DNA of 64,000 nt from Mrakia gelida (taxonomy: Eukaryota; Basidiomycota; Tremellomycetes; Cystofilobasidiales; Mrakiaceae): positions 62,001 to 126,000 of the forward strand of contig BRON01000006.1 in assembly GCA_024345305.1 (NCBI GenBank), in the 5' to 3' direction. The notes under the pieces are model-generated. The model saw nothing but the letters and a program-made list of their open reading frames with translations. It did no database searches and was not told the DNA's origin. Each line of letters starts with the position of its first letter. Within the stretch, counting starts at the first letter, position 1. Made by a program: the position numbers and the translations under genes. Below, in pieces: positions 35,873 through 48,353 of the stretch.

Positions 35873-38800
35873 ATGCTCTTTTCAGCAGGACTGGAGCTCG
35901 TATCTCTTGGCCTGGCTGGGGTGGGAGTAGAAGCGCAGGGGAATCTGAATCAGTTGGTGCAGGCGACGAGGAACGAGACGCTGAATGAGTGAGTTCAACT
36001 CTTCGTTGGGCGAAGAGTTCCTTCCGCTCTTCCCTTCCTCTGGACTTTTCCGAAGCTGACTCCTCGTGCGGCTCGATGCGATGGTTGGGATGAGCTAGTC
36101 AGATCCCTATGTACGGTGAGTCCTCTGAGCGAGACGGTGGAAGAGCGAGGGAGGAGGATGAGCTCGCTCCAACTCGCACTCGACTCGAGAGCTGACTCGG
36201 CTTTCCTTCCTTCGCCTCCTCCACTTCCCTCCCTTCTTCTCATCTTGCTCGACAGGTATCAAGCCTCTTACTCTCACGAGACTCGACCCAATCGTCACCC
36301 CGAACGCTACAGCGACTCACATGCATCTCGTCGTTGGAGGTGAGCTCAACCTTCTCCTCGCCGCACTCGACTTCGTCCACCTTCCTCCTTCCTTCCCTTC
36401 GTCTTACACCATTCTCGTTTCCTTCACTCTTGAGGATCTGCCTTCGGACCCAACACAGACTACGAATCAGCCAGATCGTCCTCTTGTTCAACCATGCCGT
36501 CAGTTCGGTTTCTTTTCACTTCCTTGCTCGCTCCAGCCACCCACGAAGCGACGAAGCTCACAGCCCTTCCCCTTCCTATTACGCCGCTCGACGATAATGA
36601 TCAGGATTCAAGAGGATTTGAGCAACTACTGGTGAGCCGTCTGACTCGACTCGCAGCATCTCTGGCTGGGAGAAGGGGAGAGGGAGAGGCGGAGCTGACC
36701 CGACGCGTTGGTACTTGCGCCTTCCGTTCTCGAATCGATACAGGACGGCTCCCTTGGCTTATATCCACGAGAACAACACCTTCTCGTTCTTGGTTGGGAG
36801 ATCGAACGTCACTTACTTCCTTCGACCAGGATCGAACAACGCGTCCGTCGTCGAGTTGTGAGCTCTCCCTCTGCCTCTCTCTCCTTTTTTTACCTCCCTC
36901 GGGTTTCTCCCTCTTCGCTCTCCACCTCTCCTTCTCATCCCCCCTTCCTACTCCTCCGGACCCTCCATTGTGCTGACCTTTCCTCCTCTCTTTCCTTGCC
37001 TTCCCTCAACAGCCCACCCAACTTCCAAATGCTCGGAGGCAACTCCGGTCGTCGAACTCTCAACCTCTCCTCCCCTTCGAACGGCGACAACTGGGTCTGG
37101 TACGAGTGCGTCGCGCCGAATGGGGAGATCACTAGGACCTACGAGCTTCCCCAGAATCAGCAGTGCGCGCTCATCTCGACGGTCGTCAACTTCCCTTGGT
37201 GCTGGAACGGGAGAGATTTGAGCACGGGGAGGGATTCGAGTCAGTGAGTACGGAACGATCAGTAGTTGGTGAAGGTTCAAAGATGCCCGCTGCTCTGTTT
37301 CGAGACGACGGAAGGGCGGCGGAGTTTACGTGTGAGGGACGCGAAGACGAAGGAAGCTGACTCTCGACGCGTCTCGACTTTCCTAAACAGCGTCGCTTAG
37401 TGAGTCGTAGCCTTCTCCTCTTCTTCTCGAGCCTCTGTGACCTTTCTGTCCTTATTTTTACTTAGTGGTGGAGGCTCGGACTGGCCAGACTGTCTCGATC
37501 CAGCGTGAGTCGAACCGAAACGAGAAAGCAAGAACGACGCGTCCGAGAAACTGACCTTCCATCTTCGCTCGCTCAGATTCCCCATTCGCTTGCCAAGGGT
37601 CGAGTACAGCGTCACCTACGACCTCAGTGGACTTACCTACCGACCGAACGCTCCCAGTCTCGCCACTAGAGATCAGATCGGCTACACTCTTCATTCGGAC
37701 TTCTTGGTTCGCCTCCCCTCCCGCATGCTCGCGTTTTCACTTCGTCTCTCTCGACTGACACACTGTATCGACCCTCATCCTGGCTTCACCCTTAGAACGG
37801 ATGGAGAGTCGGATACCTCGTCGAGGTCCTCGAAACCAGATCAACCTGTCGAGTTCAACAGATCGGAGGAACGAACGGGAGCTCTGTCGCTTGTCAGGTT
37901 CCTCTCGCCGATGTGAACGTTCAGACGGCTGCGAACTGCGTTCAACAACTCTCCTCGACCCTCGTCGTCGATGAGCAAGTCGGACTTGTCGCTCCTATTC
38001 CCAAGATGCCCGGATGGTGAGCCCGCTTGAACTCTGAAGCGACGCGTCTGCTCGAGTCAACGACTGACTTCTCGCGTTCCTCTTTTTCCACCATCAGCAA
38101 CATCGACGCGCAATCCGGAGATCTCATACCTGGCTGCAGCGACCCAGCATACACATCGACTCCTCAGCCAGCTTTCGTCGCTCCCTACACCTACGTTCGT
38201 CTCTTGCCTCGCTATCTCGTTTCGAGTCGACTGAAGCTCACCACCTCTCCCTTTCGTTCTCGCAGTACGGAGGCTATCAGCTTCCTCTCCCTTCTAATCA
38301 AGTCCCCCCGACGAAGAGCAGCACAAACGTTGGAGCGATCGTCGGAGGTGAGTTCTCGTCGCGTCGTCTTTCTTCGTCGAAAAGTCGGCTCCTCACCGTC
38401 TCCCGTCTCCCTTTCCCTCGTCAGGCGTCATCGGAGGAGTCGCCTTCCTCCTCCTTTCCCTTCTCGCGCTCCTCCTCCTCCTCCGCCGACGAAGAAGATC
38501 CAAGGAACAGCAGTACGAACCTCCCATGAACGGTCACTTCCCTCCCACCTTCGCCGTCGAACCCAAAACTCCCGACGTCCCAACCCCTCCTCAACTCCAA
38601 CCCACAACCACTTCCTCCCCGAGGTCCAATCACCCTACGAAACCTCCTCTCCTCACTCTCAAGCTCGACACTCCCTTCTCCTCTCAGCCTCCCCTCCTCC
38701 CGAAACCAACCTCTCGCACTCGACCTCTCCAACCCTTGTCGATCGACACGCGTCGCCCGGGATCCTCTCGTCGTCTGGAGATCACGGAGGAAGTTTGGTT

Positions 38801-38915
38801 GCTGGAAGGTTTAGTGAAGGAGAGAGAACACCCCCTGGAAGTCCGATGTCGGCGGCGTCGAGAGGGACGGATCAGAGGAGAAGTGTCTGGAGCGAGGGAG
38901 AGGGCAGGTTTGTGA
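35873..38915 (+). CDS. DUF1996 cell-surface protein with a C-terminal membrane anchor
   Basis: Fungal DUF1996 protein of unknown biochemical role. The ATG at 35873 gives a signal-like N-terminus (MLFSAGLELVSLGLAGVGVE). Spliced exons give LNDQIPMYGIKPLTLTRLDP and THMHLVVGG, the domain's His-containing signature, then NFQMLGGNSGRR, FPWCWNGRDL, HVAYGGGSDWPDC and FPIRLPRVEYSVTYDL. After a Cys-containing stalk comes GAIVGGVIGGVAF with LLLSLLALLLLLRRRRR, a single membrane span with basic stop-transfer, and a Pro-rich cytosolic tail ending at TGA 38913-38915. About 16 introns, with a 17 nt exon at 36099-36115 and a 9 nt exon at 37391-37399. A membrane-anchored form differs from the usual secreted or GPI-like DUF1996 proteins. 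Confidence 0.82.
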
Positions 38916-39599
38916 ATGAAGTTACGACGGTGGCTGGGAGGAGGTAGCTTTTCTACGGACTTGGTTGCGTTTATGCCTTGTTTCCTTCGCTTTTCGTTCC
39001 ATCTCTTTTACATCTCATGACCGTGTTCGTCCGTGCAGAGCCTGGGGGAGGGGGGAGGAGAGAACAACCGGGGGTCGACCGAACTCACTCGCGGACGGAC
39101 GCGTCGCCTCCAAAGCACGCTCCTTGCTGGGCAGGAAGGTCCGCAGGAACTAAGGATCGAGGTTCTGAAATATCCTAACCTTTTTCGTTCCATTAAAGAT
39201 GAAATCCATCGAGGTGAGGGATTCGAAAGATGGTCTGAAGTCGACGCAACTCGAACTTGACCTTAGCTTGCGACCTCGAGCGTAGCAGAGACGGAACGTT
39301 TCAATCGTAAGTGTTGGTTTGGATGTTTAGGTGTTTTGCTCGATTCGGTTTCCTTGGTTACTAGATTTGGCTCGCTCGTCTTTTCGTCTCGCTCTCGCCC
39401 TCTCGCTTCCTTTCTTCATACTTCACGGAGCTCTAGATCGAAGCTCATCTAGTTTGTTGTTCAGGTCTTCCTACAGTAAGGATCGTATGCGAAAGGAGAA
39501 TCTACTACTAGTACTGGTACACACAAGCAACATGAACGAGAGGCAAAAAGAAAGCGAAACCCAAGACCCCACCGACCCATCGGGAACCAAACCATCACC
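38916..39599. other. Intergenic region downstream of the DUF1996 gene
   Basis: About 680 bp. I see no supported coding exon, RNA gene or repeat. Confidence 0.4.
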
Positions 39600-40527
39600 C
39601 TTGACCCTCCCCTCTGTCGTCGTTCCGTTCGTTGAGGTTGAGGTTGAGGTTGAGGTTAGTGTTGGGAGAGGAGCGTTGTTGGTGATCTGCGCAAGGAAGG
39701 GAGGTTCGGTCAGCTGGAAGGCGAGGAGAGGGAGGGAGCGACTCACGGAGGTGACGCGCGGGAGAAAGAGAGACGAGAAGCGCGACACGAGCGAGCGAGT
39801 GACCGAAGACGATCCTTGGAGGGAGGGAGGAGAGATTGAGGGGTGTCTGAGAGGTCGAGGGGGAGGAGGGGGAGACGATCAGCTGAGGAAACGAGGTTGG
39901 GAAACGGCGGGACGAGGAAAGAAAGCGAACTCACGTCGCGTCCGAAGTAGAGAGAGGAAAGGAGCCATGCAATGAATTTGATGCGATTTGAAGCGGAGCT
40001 GAGACAATTGGTGACGTTGAGGAGAGGGTGGTGACGCGGAAGGAAGAGAGGTCAAACGGGAGCGAGCGCGACGAGGTGGTCGAGGGATCTGAGGAAACGA
40101 AGCAGAGAGAGGGAAGATGGCGCGAGTCAGTTCGACTGATCGAGTCGAGAGAAGATTGGGAAATAGGAGGGGAGTGCTGAGAAAGACTCACGAATCAGAG
40201 GGAATATATGCAAAAGGGACGAGACGAGAACGAAGTGATCCGGGAGGCGAAGTCCAAATGAGTGACGACGGCTGAGAGAGGAAAGGAAGGAGAGATACGG
40301 GAGATAAGCGTAGGTCAAGGGATACTTCGCGAGTGGCGAAGAGTGAAGGAGAGAGAGCTCACGTGACGCGACGAGGGGGGAAGAAGAAAGACGAGGCGAG
40401 TGTGGCGAGGCTGTTGTTGTTGTTGGTGTTGAAGAGGGTGATGCGAGGATGGAAGTCGGTAGAGGAGCAGTAGTGCGAGGAGAGGGGACTATGGCGAGAT
40501 GTTCGGGTAGGGAGGAGGGGGGGCGAT
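39600..40527 (-). other. Unassigned spliced transcript
   Basis: The minus strand shows a regular series of donors (GTGAGC/GTGAGT) and acceptors. Candidate exons are 40363-40527, about 40190-40260, about 39930-39990, about 39750-39820, and 39690 downward. Some exons read as protein-like in one frame (SASNRIKFIAWLLSSLYFGR; IVFGHSLARVALLVSLSPAR; ITNNAPLPTLTSTSTSTSTN). I found no start codon that joins all exons. It may be the spliced 3' UTR of the F-box-like gene just upstream, whose stop codon abuts a GTGAGT donor, or a separate small membrane-protein gene. Function unknown. Confidence 0.35.
39631..39658 (+). repeat. GAGGTT hexanucleotide tandem repeat
   Basis: Four and a half tandem copies of a GTTGAG-type hexamer. 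Read on the minus strand they would encode alternating Ser-Thr in the last exon of the unassigned spliced region. Confidence 0.75.
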
Positions 40528-40623
40528 CTAGGAAGAGAGAACGAGAGGAGAACGAAGGAGACGTGCCGGTCAGCGAAGGTGTCGACGCGACGAAAGGGAG
40601 AAAACGATCGAGAACGAACTCAC

Positions 40624-42248
40624 CTAGGCAGTCATCGTACCAACCCTGACCGTGATTCGTCTCAACATCTCCTCATAGTAGCCTGCGCCCCTCACACTTC
40701 CCATGGCGGTCTCTCTCATGAGCTGCGCTTCGAACGCGATTCTGGCCTCGTCCGTTTCCACCACCACCTCCACATATCCCCAGAACATTTTTCCGTCCTC
40801 CCGCGGCGAAAGGTAGTGAGGACAGGTTACTTTGGACGCTATCTTCTCGGCAAGCCACGAAAGCGAGCCATCCTGTTCCAACGCGTCGGGGATCTCGTAA
40901 ACGTGGTTCGTCTCGCGCGCCGGCGGCACCCAGTAACCCGTTCCCTTGAAGGACGCGTCGAAGTCTGAATAGGTCATCCGAACCTCCTCGAGAGTCCTCC
41001 AGCCGCCCATACCACTGTAGTGGATGAGGATGTTCGCTCCTTGGGCGCTTTGAGGGTGAGGAGGGAGAGGGAGAAAGTGAAAGCTGGACGGGTTGAGGAG
41101 TGGGAAGAGGTGTCCCAGGAGACCGTCGTCATGCTCTGAGTTGTCGATGATGTCGGTCGTAAGACGGAGGTGACGAATTTTGAGAGGTTCGAGTCCAGCC
41201 GGGAGTCCGAGGCGAGGGAACTTGACCATGTTTTTGACGACGGGAGGGAAGTGGAACGTCAACGTCTTGATCTCAGTGAGGAGGTCGATTCTGAGTTGGT
41301 CGACCGGAGTTGAGGAAGTGGTGGGCTGTGAGACATTCAAAGGACAAACGAGGTCAGCACGGAGGCTCCCCCAGGCTAGACGAGAAGAACAGAAGGGATA
41401 GAGAAAGTAGGAAGGACGCACTGTCGGTCGAAACAACAGAGCCAGACTCTCGACGTCCTTGATGTCAACGTGCCTGTACAGCAGCTCTTGGGCGATGTCC
41501 CAGAAGGCGTTGTTGACTCTGCCAGCCATAGAGAGGGATCCGGTGTCGGCGAGTTGGAGGATGTAGCGATGAAGCTCTGTAGGGAGCGAGGGGAGTTGGT
41601 TTCGTTCTCGGTTGAGCTCCTCCAGCGAGACCTTGTCCTTGCTCGACGAGACGACGTCCTCCTGAAGCGAGTCGACCTCCTCCCGATGAGCGGCGATGAG
41701 AACGTTGTTGGGATCCTTGAAGGCGGCTTGACAGGATCCTTGCTCGTTGATGACCTTGTCGAGGGGAGACTGGGAAGGGAAGGATGGAACGGGGGAAGGA
41801 ACGACGAAGGTGAGCTCGACCGATCCCCTTCTCGTCCTTTCCGCACCCCTTCCTCCCCCTCGTACACACTCAGAGCCATACTCACCTTGTCGTTGGGAGC
41901 AGGGATAGATCCCAGAGGAGCTCGACTCCTCTGGAAAAGATGGAACGAAGCAGGAAGGCAGCGAGAAGGGTCAGTCGAAGGAAGGGAGGAAGGTGAGCTC
42001 GAGCTCCGTTGTTGACTGACCTTCTTCTGAGTCTCGTCCTTAGTGCTGGATCCCGTCTGAGAGCATATCGCCATGTTGGGAGTCTTGATCGACTGCAAAG
42101 GGAGGTTTACTCGGCTACGAAAAAAGAGACAAAGGAGGAAGATTTGCGAGACGAGTCAGCGAGGGAGGGAGGGACGGAGGGAGGTGAGCTGGAGTTGTTG
42201 TTGACTCACTTGTTTCCCAGCGTTGTGAAGGTTCCACTTCTTGCTCAT
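40624..42248 (-). CDS. F-box-like, leucine-rich protein
   Basis: Probable F-box-type adaptor. The start at 42248 gives MSKKWNLHNAGKQ, spliced to SIKTPNMAICSQTGSSTKDE, then RAPLGSIPAPNDK, then KVINEQGSCQAAFKDPNNVL. An F-box-like segment follows (LPSLPTELHRYILQLADTGS and VNNAFWDIAQELLYRHV). The remaining 240 or so residues contain spaced hydrophobic/leucine patterns (LLTEIKTLTFHFPPV; LKIRHLRLTTDII) and end RRITVRVGTMTA. The stop TAG 40624-40626 is followed at once by a GTGAGT donor, so the 3' UTR is probably spliced. The substrate is unknown. The short upstream exons are less certain than the F-box exon. Confidence 0.6.
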
Positions 42249-42617
42249 TGCAGGTTTCGTAGGGAATATAGAAGAAGTTGTTGAGCTTGGGAAAAAGCGA
42301 GAGAAGGGCGAAGAGAGAGAGTTGAGTCGTGGAAAGGTGGGTGGGAGTCAGAGGAAGGAGAGGGAGGAGGCGAGTCGAGCTTGTTGACTCGAGCGGGTTC
42401 ATCGTCCTCCTTCTTGATTTCACTTGCATTTTTTCGTGTACTTAGATCACTTGATAATCTTCGCTCTCCCAGCATTCCAAATCTAAAAAATCTGAAAGTC
42501 TGACTCGTCGTCAAGCAGCTGGAAAGGAGACAAGAGCTCGACGACCCAAATGACGAGGACTTGCTCGCAACGACGACCCTCCCTCTCCCTCTCTCTTCCC
42601 TTCTCGCTCGCATCAAG

Positions 42618-44123
42618 ATGGATCAAGACGAAGCCAACATCGATCCCTATCTCCACCTCGGACTCACTCCAGCTGCGACTGAGAAGGATATCAAGTCCGC
42701 GTACAGAAAGAAGTCGCTAGGAGTCCATCCAGACAGGGTGAGCTCAACCTCCCTTCCTTTCCTCCACCTCTGCTTCGTTCCCTTCCATCCCAGTCTTTCT
42801 TCTATCGCTGACTCCTTCTCCCTCTCCTTCGTGTCATCCAGAACCCCGACAACCCTCAAGCAGGTAAGTGACTCGTTTCTCTTCTCTTTCTTCGAGCTAC
42901 ACAGCTCGCGAAGTTGAGGTGTGAAGGAAACGAACGAGCTCACCTTTCTTTCCCTTCCTTCCCTTTGTCGTTCCTCTTCTCCCCCTCCCAGCCCATCAAT
43001 TCCATCTCCTCACCCTCTCCCAAGCCATCCTTCTCGATGGTCCAAAACGAGCCATCCTCGACGTCAAGCTGGAAGCTGCAACGAAACGAGCAGAACGAAA
43101 CGCCGGGTTCGAGTCCAGGAAGCGTGGGATGGTGAACGTGAGCTCATCTTTCCCTCTTCCTCTTCCTCTTCCATTCCAAGCTGCAAGGTCCATGTCTATA
43201 TCCATCGAGACATTAGCTACAAACTAACTTCTCTGTACCTTTTCTTTGGTCTTCCCGTTCCACAGGACCTGCTAGCTAAAGAAGAAGCAGCCTCCAAGAA
43301 AGCCAAATCCTCCGCCTCCTCCCATGCCTCGACCGCTCAAGAAGCTTCCGTCCAATCAGCAGGTCGGAAACTTCGCGAGGAAGCGGCAGCAGCAGCTCAA
43401 GCAGCGGACGATTTCGCTCGCTCGGAGGAGAAGAGGATCAACAAGCTCGTTTCAAAGTCATCCAACAACTCCGCCTCCTCGACCTCAACCATCACCGACC
43501 TCGACGTAACCCTTCGCCTCTCCCTCCCTCTACCAACCTTCGCCCACCTCGTCTCGGAACCGGGAGAGCTGGAGAAGTTCCTTCTAGCCAAGTACGGGAA
43601 GGTGGATACGGTTGTGTTGAGGGAGGGGAAGGTGAAGAAGTCGAGTTCTTCGAGCTCGAAGAGTGCAGGGAAGGAGCAGGCGACGGCGATGGTTGTGTTT
43701 GAGCAGAGCAATCTCGGTGGGTGTTGGGCTCTTTGGGAGGATTGCAGGAGTGGGAGAGGAGGGTGGGAGGGTGTGAAGGCCAAGTGGGGGAACAAGGGGA
43801 TTGAGCCGGAGTGGGTCGCGAGGTTGGGGAGGGCGAAGGCCGCGTCGAGCGGGGCGGTCCCTCCTCCTTCAACGACGACGACCACAGCGGACCCGACCTT
43901 AGGAGGATTCTCAGGGTTCGGCGGTGGGAGCGGTGGTAGTAGTGGAGTGCCGTCGTTCTCGTTCGATCCTACAGCAGCGACGGGAGGAGGAGGACCTTCG
44001 ACGGCTCCTCCTCCTCCTCCGCCAGAGAACTACGAGAGTTCGACGCTGCTGAGGATGAGGCAGGCTGAGAGGGAGAGGTTGGAGAGGGAGATCAGGGAGG
44101 AGGAGATGGAGGATGCGGATTAG
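42618..44123 (+). CDS. CWF23: Spliceosome-associated J-domain protein, CWF23/DNAJC17 type
   Basis: J-domain co-chaperone associated with the spliceosome. I chose the ATG at 42618 (MDQDEANIDPYLHLGL), where the J-domain begins: ATEKDIKSAYRKKSLGVHPDR with the invariant HPD, spliced to NPDNPQAAHQFHLLTLSQAI. A basic coiled-coil segment (AAATKRAERN; KLREEAAAAAQAADDFARSE) follows, then an RRM-like domain (DVTLRLSLPLPTFAHLV; EKFLLAKYGKVDTVVL; ATAMVVFEQ), the DNAJC17/Cwf23 arrangement. The C-terminus is Gly/Pro-rich and ends REIREEEMEDAD at 44121-44123. An upstream in-frame ATG at 42561 would add 19 residues and is less likely. About four introns. Confidence 0.85.
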
Positions 44124-44284
44124 ATCGTTGCTTAGCCTACTAGACTTAATTTACGAACAATCGAACGAGCAAGGACGCGACTTTTGCCTTCGCGTTCGTC
44201 GCGAGCGAGATCAAACCGAGAGAGAGATGCCATTGAAAAAAGATGCTAAGGTAACCAGACCAAACCAGATACCAATCAAATCCA

Positions 44285-47200
44285 CTACACCGTCTTCTTC
44301 GAAGTCATCTCCTTCAACGAAACGATCCGATTCAAGATCAACACGTCCCCTTCCCTCCTTCCGGCCTTCACTCCCTCCTCCTCCTCCAAGCAACCCAACT
44401 TCGACTCCTTATCCACCGTGAAGTACGCGACCCTCAACCCCTGGAACCTAATACACTCCAACCCGACCAACTGATCCACCGTCGCCACAGGCGTATCGTC
44501 TCCTTCCTTCCTCTTCACGACACTCTCATCCATTCCCTCCTTTGCTCCCTTCTCCGCCCCCTTCGACTCAGCGAGAGCTTTGGCCGTTCGTTCCTCTGAC
44601 TCTTTGCGAGCGTTGATCATGGCTTTCTTGGCGAGAGACCAGAAGGCTGGTTCGATGAGAGCTCCTTTGACGATGGTGAGGGAGTTGGGGTTGATGTCCT
44701 TGAGGTAGTCGTCGAGCGCTGCTGGGTCGTCTGAGTTGAAGAGGGGGTTGAAGATTCGGGTTTCGTCGATGATGGTTGGGGAGGAGGAGAGGGGGTCAAG
44801 GGAGACCCATTCTGAAGGAGAGAGAAGGACGAGAAGAGGGGAAGAAAGGTCAGCGCGAGGTGTGGGGGACAGGTCGACGCGTCGTCGTTCTCGCTTTCGA
44901 GAGAAGAGACGACGAAGAGCGACACGTCGTAGGTCCATTCAAGTGAATTGAATGTTGCACGAGGAAGAGGTTAAGAGGGAGAGGGGACTCACGGATATAA
45001 GCCTTCGGTTTCTTGGGCTTCTCGTTCTCCAACCTCACAATCAACTCCACCACCTTCCCCTCCGCATCGACCTTCACCTCCTCACACGTCACAGGGAACG
45101 GCGCACCCAACAATCCCACCGTCTTCCCCGGCGCCATCCTGAAGTAATCCTTCGAGTCCTCCATCCTGAAATCGTCCTCGTCGATGAAGAACGTCTTCGT
45201 GAACGCGATCTCGTAACTCCCCATCTTAGGATCCTTAGGATGCAACGGCTTCTCCGCCAGGACCCTGTAATCGTCCGCGACGTTCGAAATCGTGCACTTG
45301 ATGGGGTGAAGAACGAAGTTGAGTCTTGGGGCGGAGGACTCGAGGTAGGATCGAACGGCGGATTCGAACTTGACGAGTTGGATGTTGGACGAGGAGGTGG
45401 AGACTCCGAGGGACTGGATGAAGGAGATGATGGCTCCAGGGGGGATTCCACGACGACGAAGAGCGATGAGGGTGTAGAGTCGAGGGTCGTCCCATCCGTT
45501 GACGTAGTTGTCCTCGACGAGCTTCTTGATCTTCCGTTTCGACATGACGGTTCCTTGGATGTTGAGGCGACCGTATTCGGACTGACGAGGCTTGTAGACT
45601 TCGAGGGCGTCGCAGAGCCAGTCGTAAGATTCTCGAGCAGTGATGAACTCGGTGGTGCAGAGGGAGTGGCTGAGAGACAGAGAAGGAAGAGAGAGCGAAG
45701 AATCAGCCAACGAAAAGAGACGAGACGCGTCTTCGTCGAAGGCTCTATTTTTCCGTCTGTTGGACGTACGAGATGTTCTCGAACGAGTCGACCAAGCAGT
45801 GAGTGAAGTCGTAGGTACTGTGGTCACGCAGAAACGAGAGCGGTCGTCAACAAATCTGGCCTTCGGTCGCGTCGAGAACGAGAGAAAAACGCGTCGACTC
45901 ACGGGTAGATACACCACTCGTCACCCGTTCGATGATGCGTCGCAGGGACGATCCTGTAGGCGACTCCATCCCACATCTGAGGGTTCCCGCTGTTGAGATC
46001 CTGCTTCATCCTCAACGTCGCCTCTCCCTTCTTGTACTCTCCCTTCCTCATCCGTTCGAACTCGACGAGCGACTCCTGGATGGGACGAGATCGATGAGAG
46101 CAAGCCGTTCGAGCTTGAGACTCCTTTCCTCCTCGGTTGATGAGTTGTTCCTCGGCTGTAGAAAGAGAGGAGGCGAAAGGAACTGGCGTGAGCTTGATCG
46201 TTTCGAAGACGAGCACACGGGAGACGCGTCGAGTCGACCAAAAGGAGCGAAAACGAACCAGTGCAGTGGCAGACGTAAGCCTTATCCCGTCGAATGAGCT
46301 CGGTAGCGAGGTCGTAGAGTCTCTGGAAGTGGTCGGAGGAGTAGGTGATCGTCCAGGGTTCGAATCCGAGCCATCGAACCATCTCGAGGATCGACTCGAA
46401 GTATCGACCTTCCTCAGCGGAGGGGTTGGTGTCGTCGTACTGTATAACACGAAGAGACGAGGAGTCAGAAGGGAAGGTGAGAGGAGTTAGAGGTACGAAG
46501 GAGGCTCACTCGAAGGTAGGTCTTTCCACCATGGTAGGCAGCGTAGCCGAAGTTGACGGTGATGGCTTTGGAGTGACCTGAAGAGAGAGGGAACGAGACG
46601 CGAGGAGAGGCGAACGATCAGCATTGAGCACCCTGCCACATCTAGTAGACACCAAATACTCACCGATGTGAAGGAAACCGTTTCTGTGCATCCAAAAGAA
46701 AGACGAAACGGATCAGCTTCAGCTCGTCGAACCCTTTCCTCCCTCGCGTCCGCTTCGTCCAAGCCCACCCTTCCTCAGTTTCTCTCAGCAGTACTCACGG
46801 CTCAGGAGGGAACCTGGTCATGACCCTTCCACCAGTAGCCTTCAGGTGAGCCTCTCTCAGCTCGGGATGGATCTGAGGGTTCCCTCCAGGAGCGTGAAGT
46901 CGCGAGAGCCATCCCTCGGTGAACATCGTCTTGGAGTTGTCGAGAGCTGGAGCTGGGGCGGCGGACGAGGAGGCAGTGGGAGTGGCAGAGGCGGCGGAGG
47001 CTTTGGTGGGTTTGGGAGCCTGTGAAGGTAGAAGAGCGAGAGTCAGCTTGATGCGAGGGTCGGTTTGAAGAGGAGGAGATGGTGAGAAACGAAGGAAGGA
47101 GAACGGACGTTGTTCTTCTTCTCCCTAGCAGCTTCCTTGGTACCGAATCTCTGGAGGAAGACAGCCTCGAGAGCGTTCTTGACATCGACGACAGAAGCCC

Positions 47201-48129
47201 ACCTGCACGAGACGAAAGGATCGAAGGCGATCAGCTTCAAGCTGGAGCAGCAAGGGCGACTCGAAGTCCAAGGGAAGGAAGGTAAAAAGTCGAAGCTCAA
47301 CTCACTTGAGATCCGTCTGCTTGAGCGCACCGAGAGCCTTCCCCAGATCGTCCCAGCTCGCAGGCTTGATGACATCGAACTGCTTGGAGACGAGCTCGGG
47401 GATCTCAGCGAGGGAGATGTTGATTCCTGGAAGCAAGGACCGGAGTGAGCAAAGGGAAAGGCGGAGGAAGGAAAAGGGAAGGAAGAGCGAGCTCACCGAC
47501 TCCTCCAGCTCGTTCAAAGTCGGCGTCGTTGATGTCCTTGGGGTGAGTTTCGACGTATTTGATTCCGGCTGTAGATACGGGCAGTATGTGAGAAGCGATG
47601 GTCAACACGGGTAAAGTATAGAAGCAGAGTCGAAGAGCTGAAGGTCAGGGAGGAAGCTCGTTTCCTTCCCTCCCTCCCTTCCCTTCCTTCGTTCCTCCTC
47701 CCACCACCACCCAGCGCGACTCAGACTCAAACCAACCAGCCCAGCAACGCTCACCCTCCAGGGCCGCTCTCCCCACCCGACCAAGGTAGAAATCCTACGA
47801 AAGAAGAACGACTCGTACTAACCCAAAACCTGATCACTCCTCCCAAACCTCCCCTCCCCAATCTTGCTCAACACCCTCCCCCTCCCCTCGTTATCCAACT
47901 TCCCTCCTTGAGCAATCAACACCAGAACCATCTTTCCTTTCTCTTCGTCCCACTCGTTCGCCCCCCCTTCGTTCTTGTAAGCCTCAACCAAGTCCGAAAA
48001 GATGGTCGCCTGTTTGGCGTTCCGAGCGACCTCCTCAGCTCGAGTGGGAGAGACGGAGAAGGTGGAGAAGAGGGAGATGAGGGATTCTTGGGCGGGAGTT
48101 AAGGGCACGGGTGGGGGTTTGGGTGGCAT
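44285..48129 (-). CDS. GLN4: Glutaminyl-tRNA synthetase, cytosolic
   Basis: Class I aminoacyl-tRNA synthetase. The ATG at 48129 begins an N-terminal helical YqeY-like extension typical of eukaryotic GlnRS ([18 protein letters not shown]; then [17 protein letters not shown]). An Ala/Pro linker precedes the catalytic core: TRFPPEPNGFLHIGHSKA (HIGH motif split by the intron at about 46680), [48 protein letters not shown], and the KMSKS-equivalent VMSKRK at about 45535, then [19 protein letters not shown]. The anticodon-binding barrels follow ([37 protein letters not shown]). It ends [11 protein letters not shown] at TAA 44285-44287. About ten introns. Residues after the HIGH motif fit GlnRS better than GluRS. 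Complete. Confidence 0.97.
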
Positions 48130-48353
48130 GGTTAAGGAGCGGGTGGTGGGTGGTGGGTTGAGGGGAGAGGGAGGAGGGGTGGAGGGGTGGGCTGGGAGGG
48201 GAGAGGAGAGCGGAGTTGAAAAGTGACTCGACTTTGTATTCGGGTTGCTATGTGTAGGGGTTTCGCTTCAGAGAGTGGTGGTAGAGTAGAGAGAAGACGG
48301 CATGAAGATCTGAACGCATTCGAACGAGAATGGAAAGCCTGCTGCCCGCCTCA

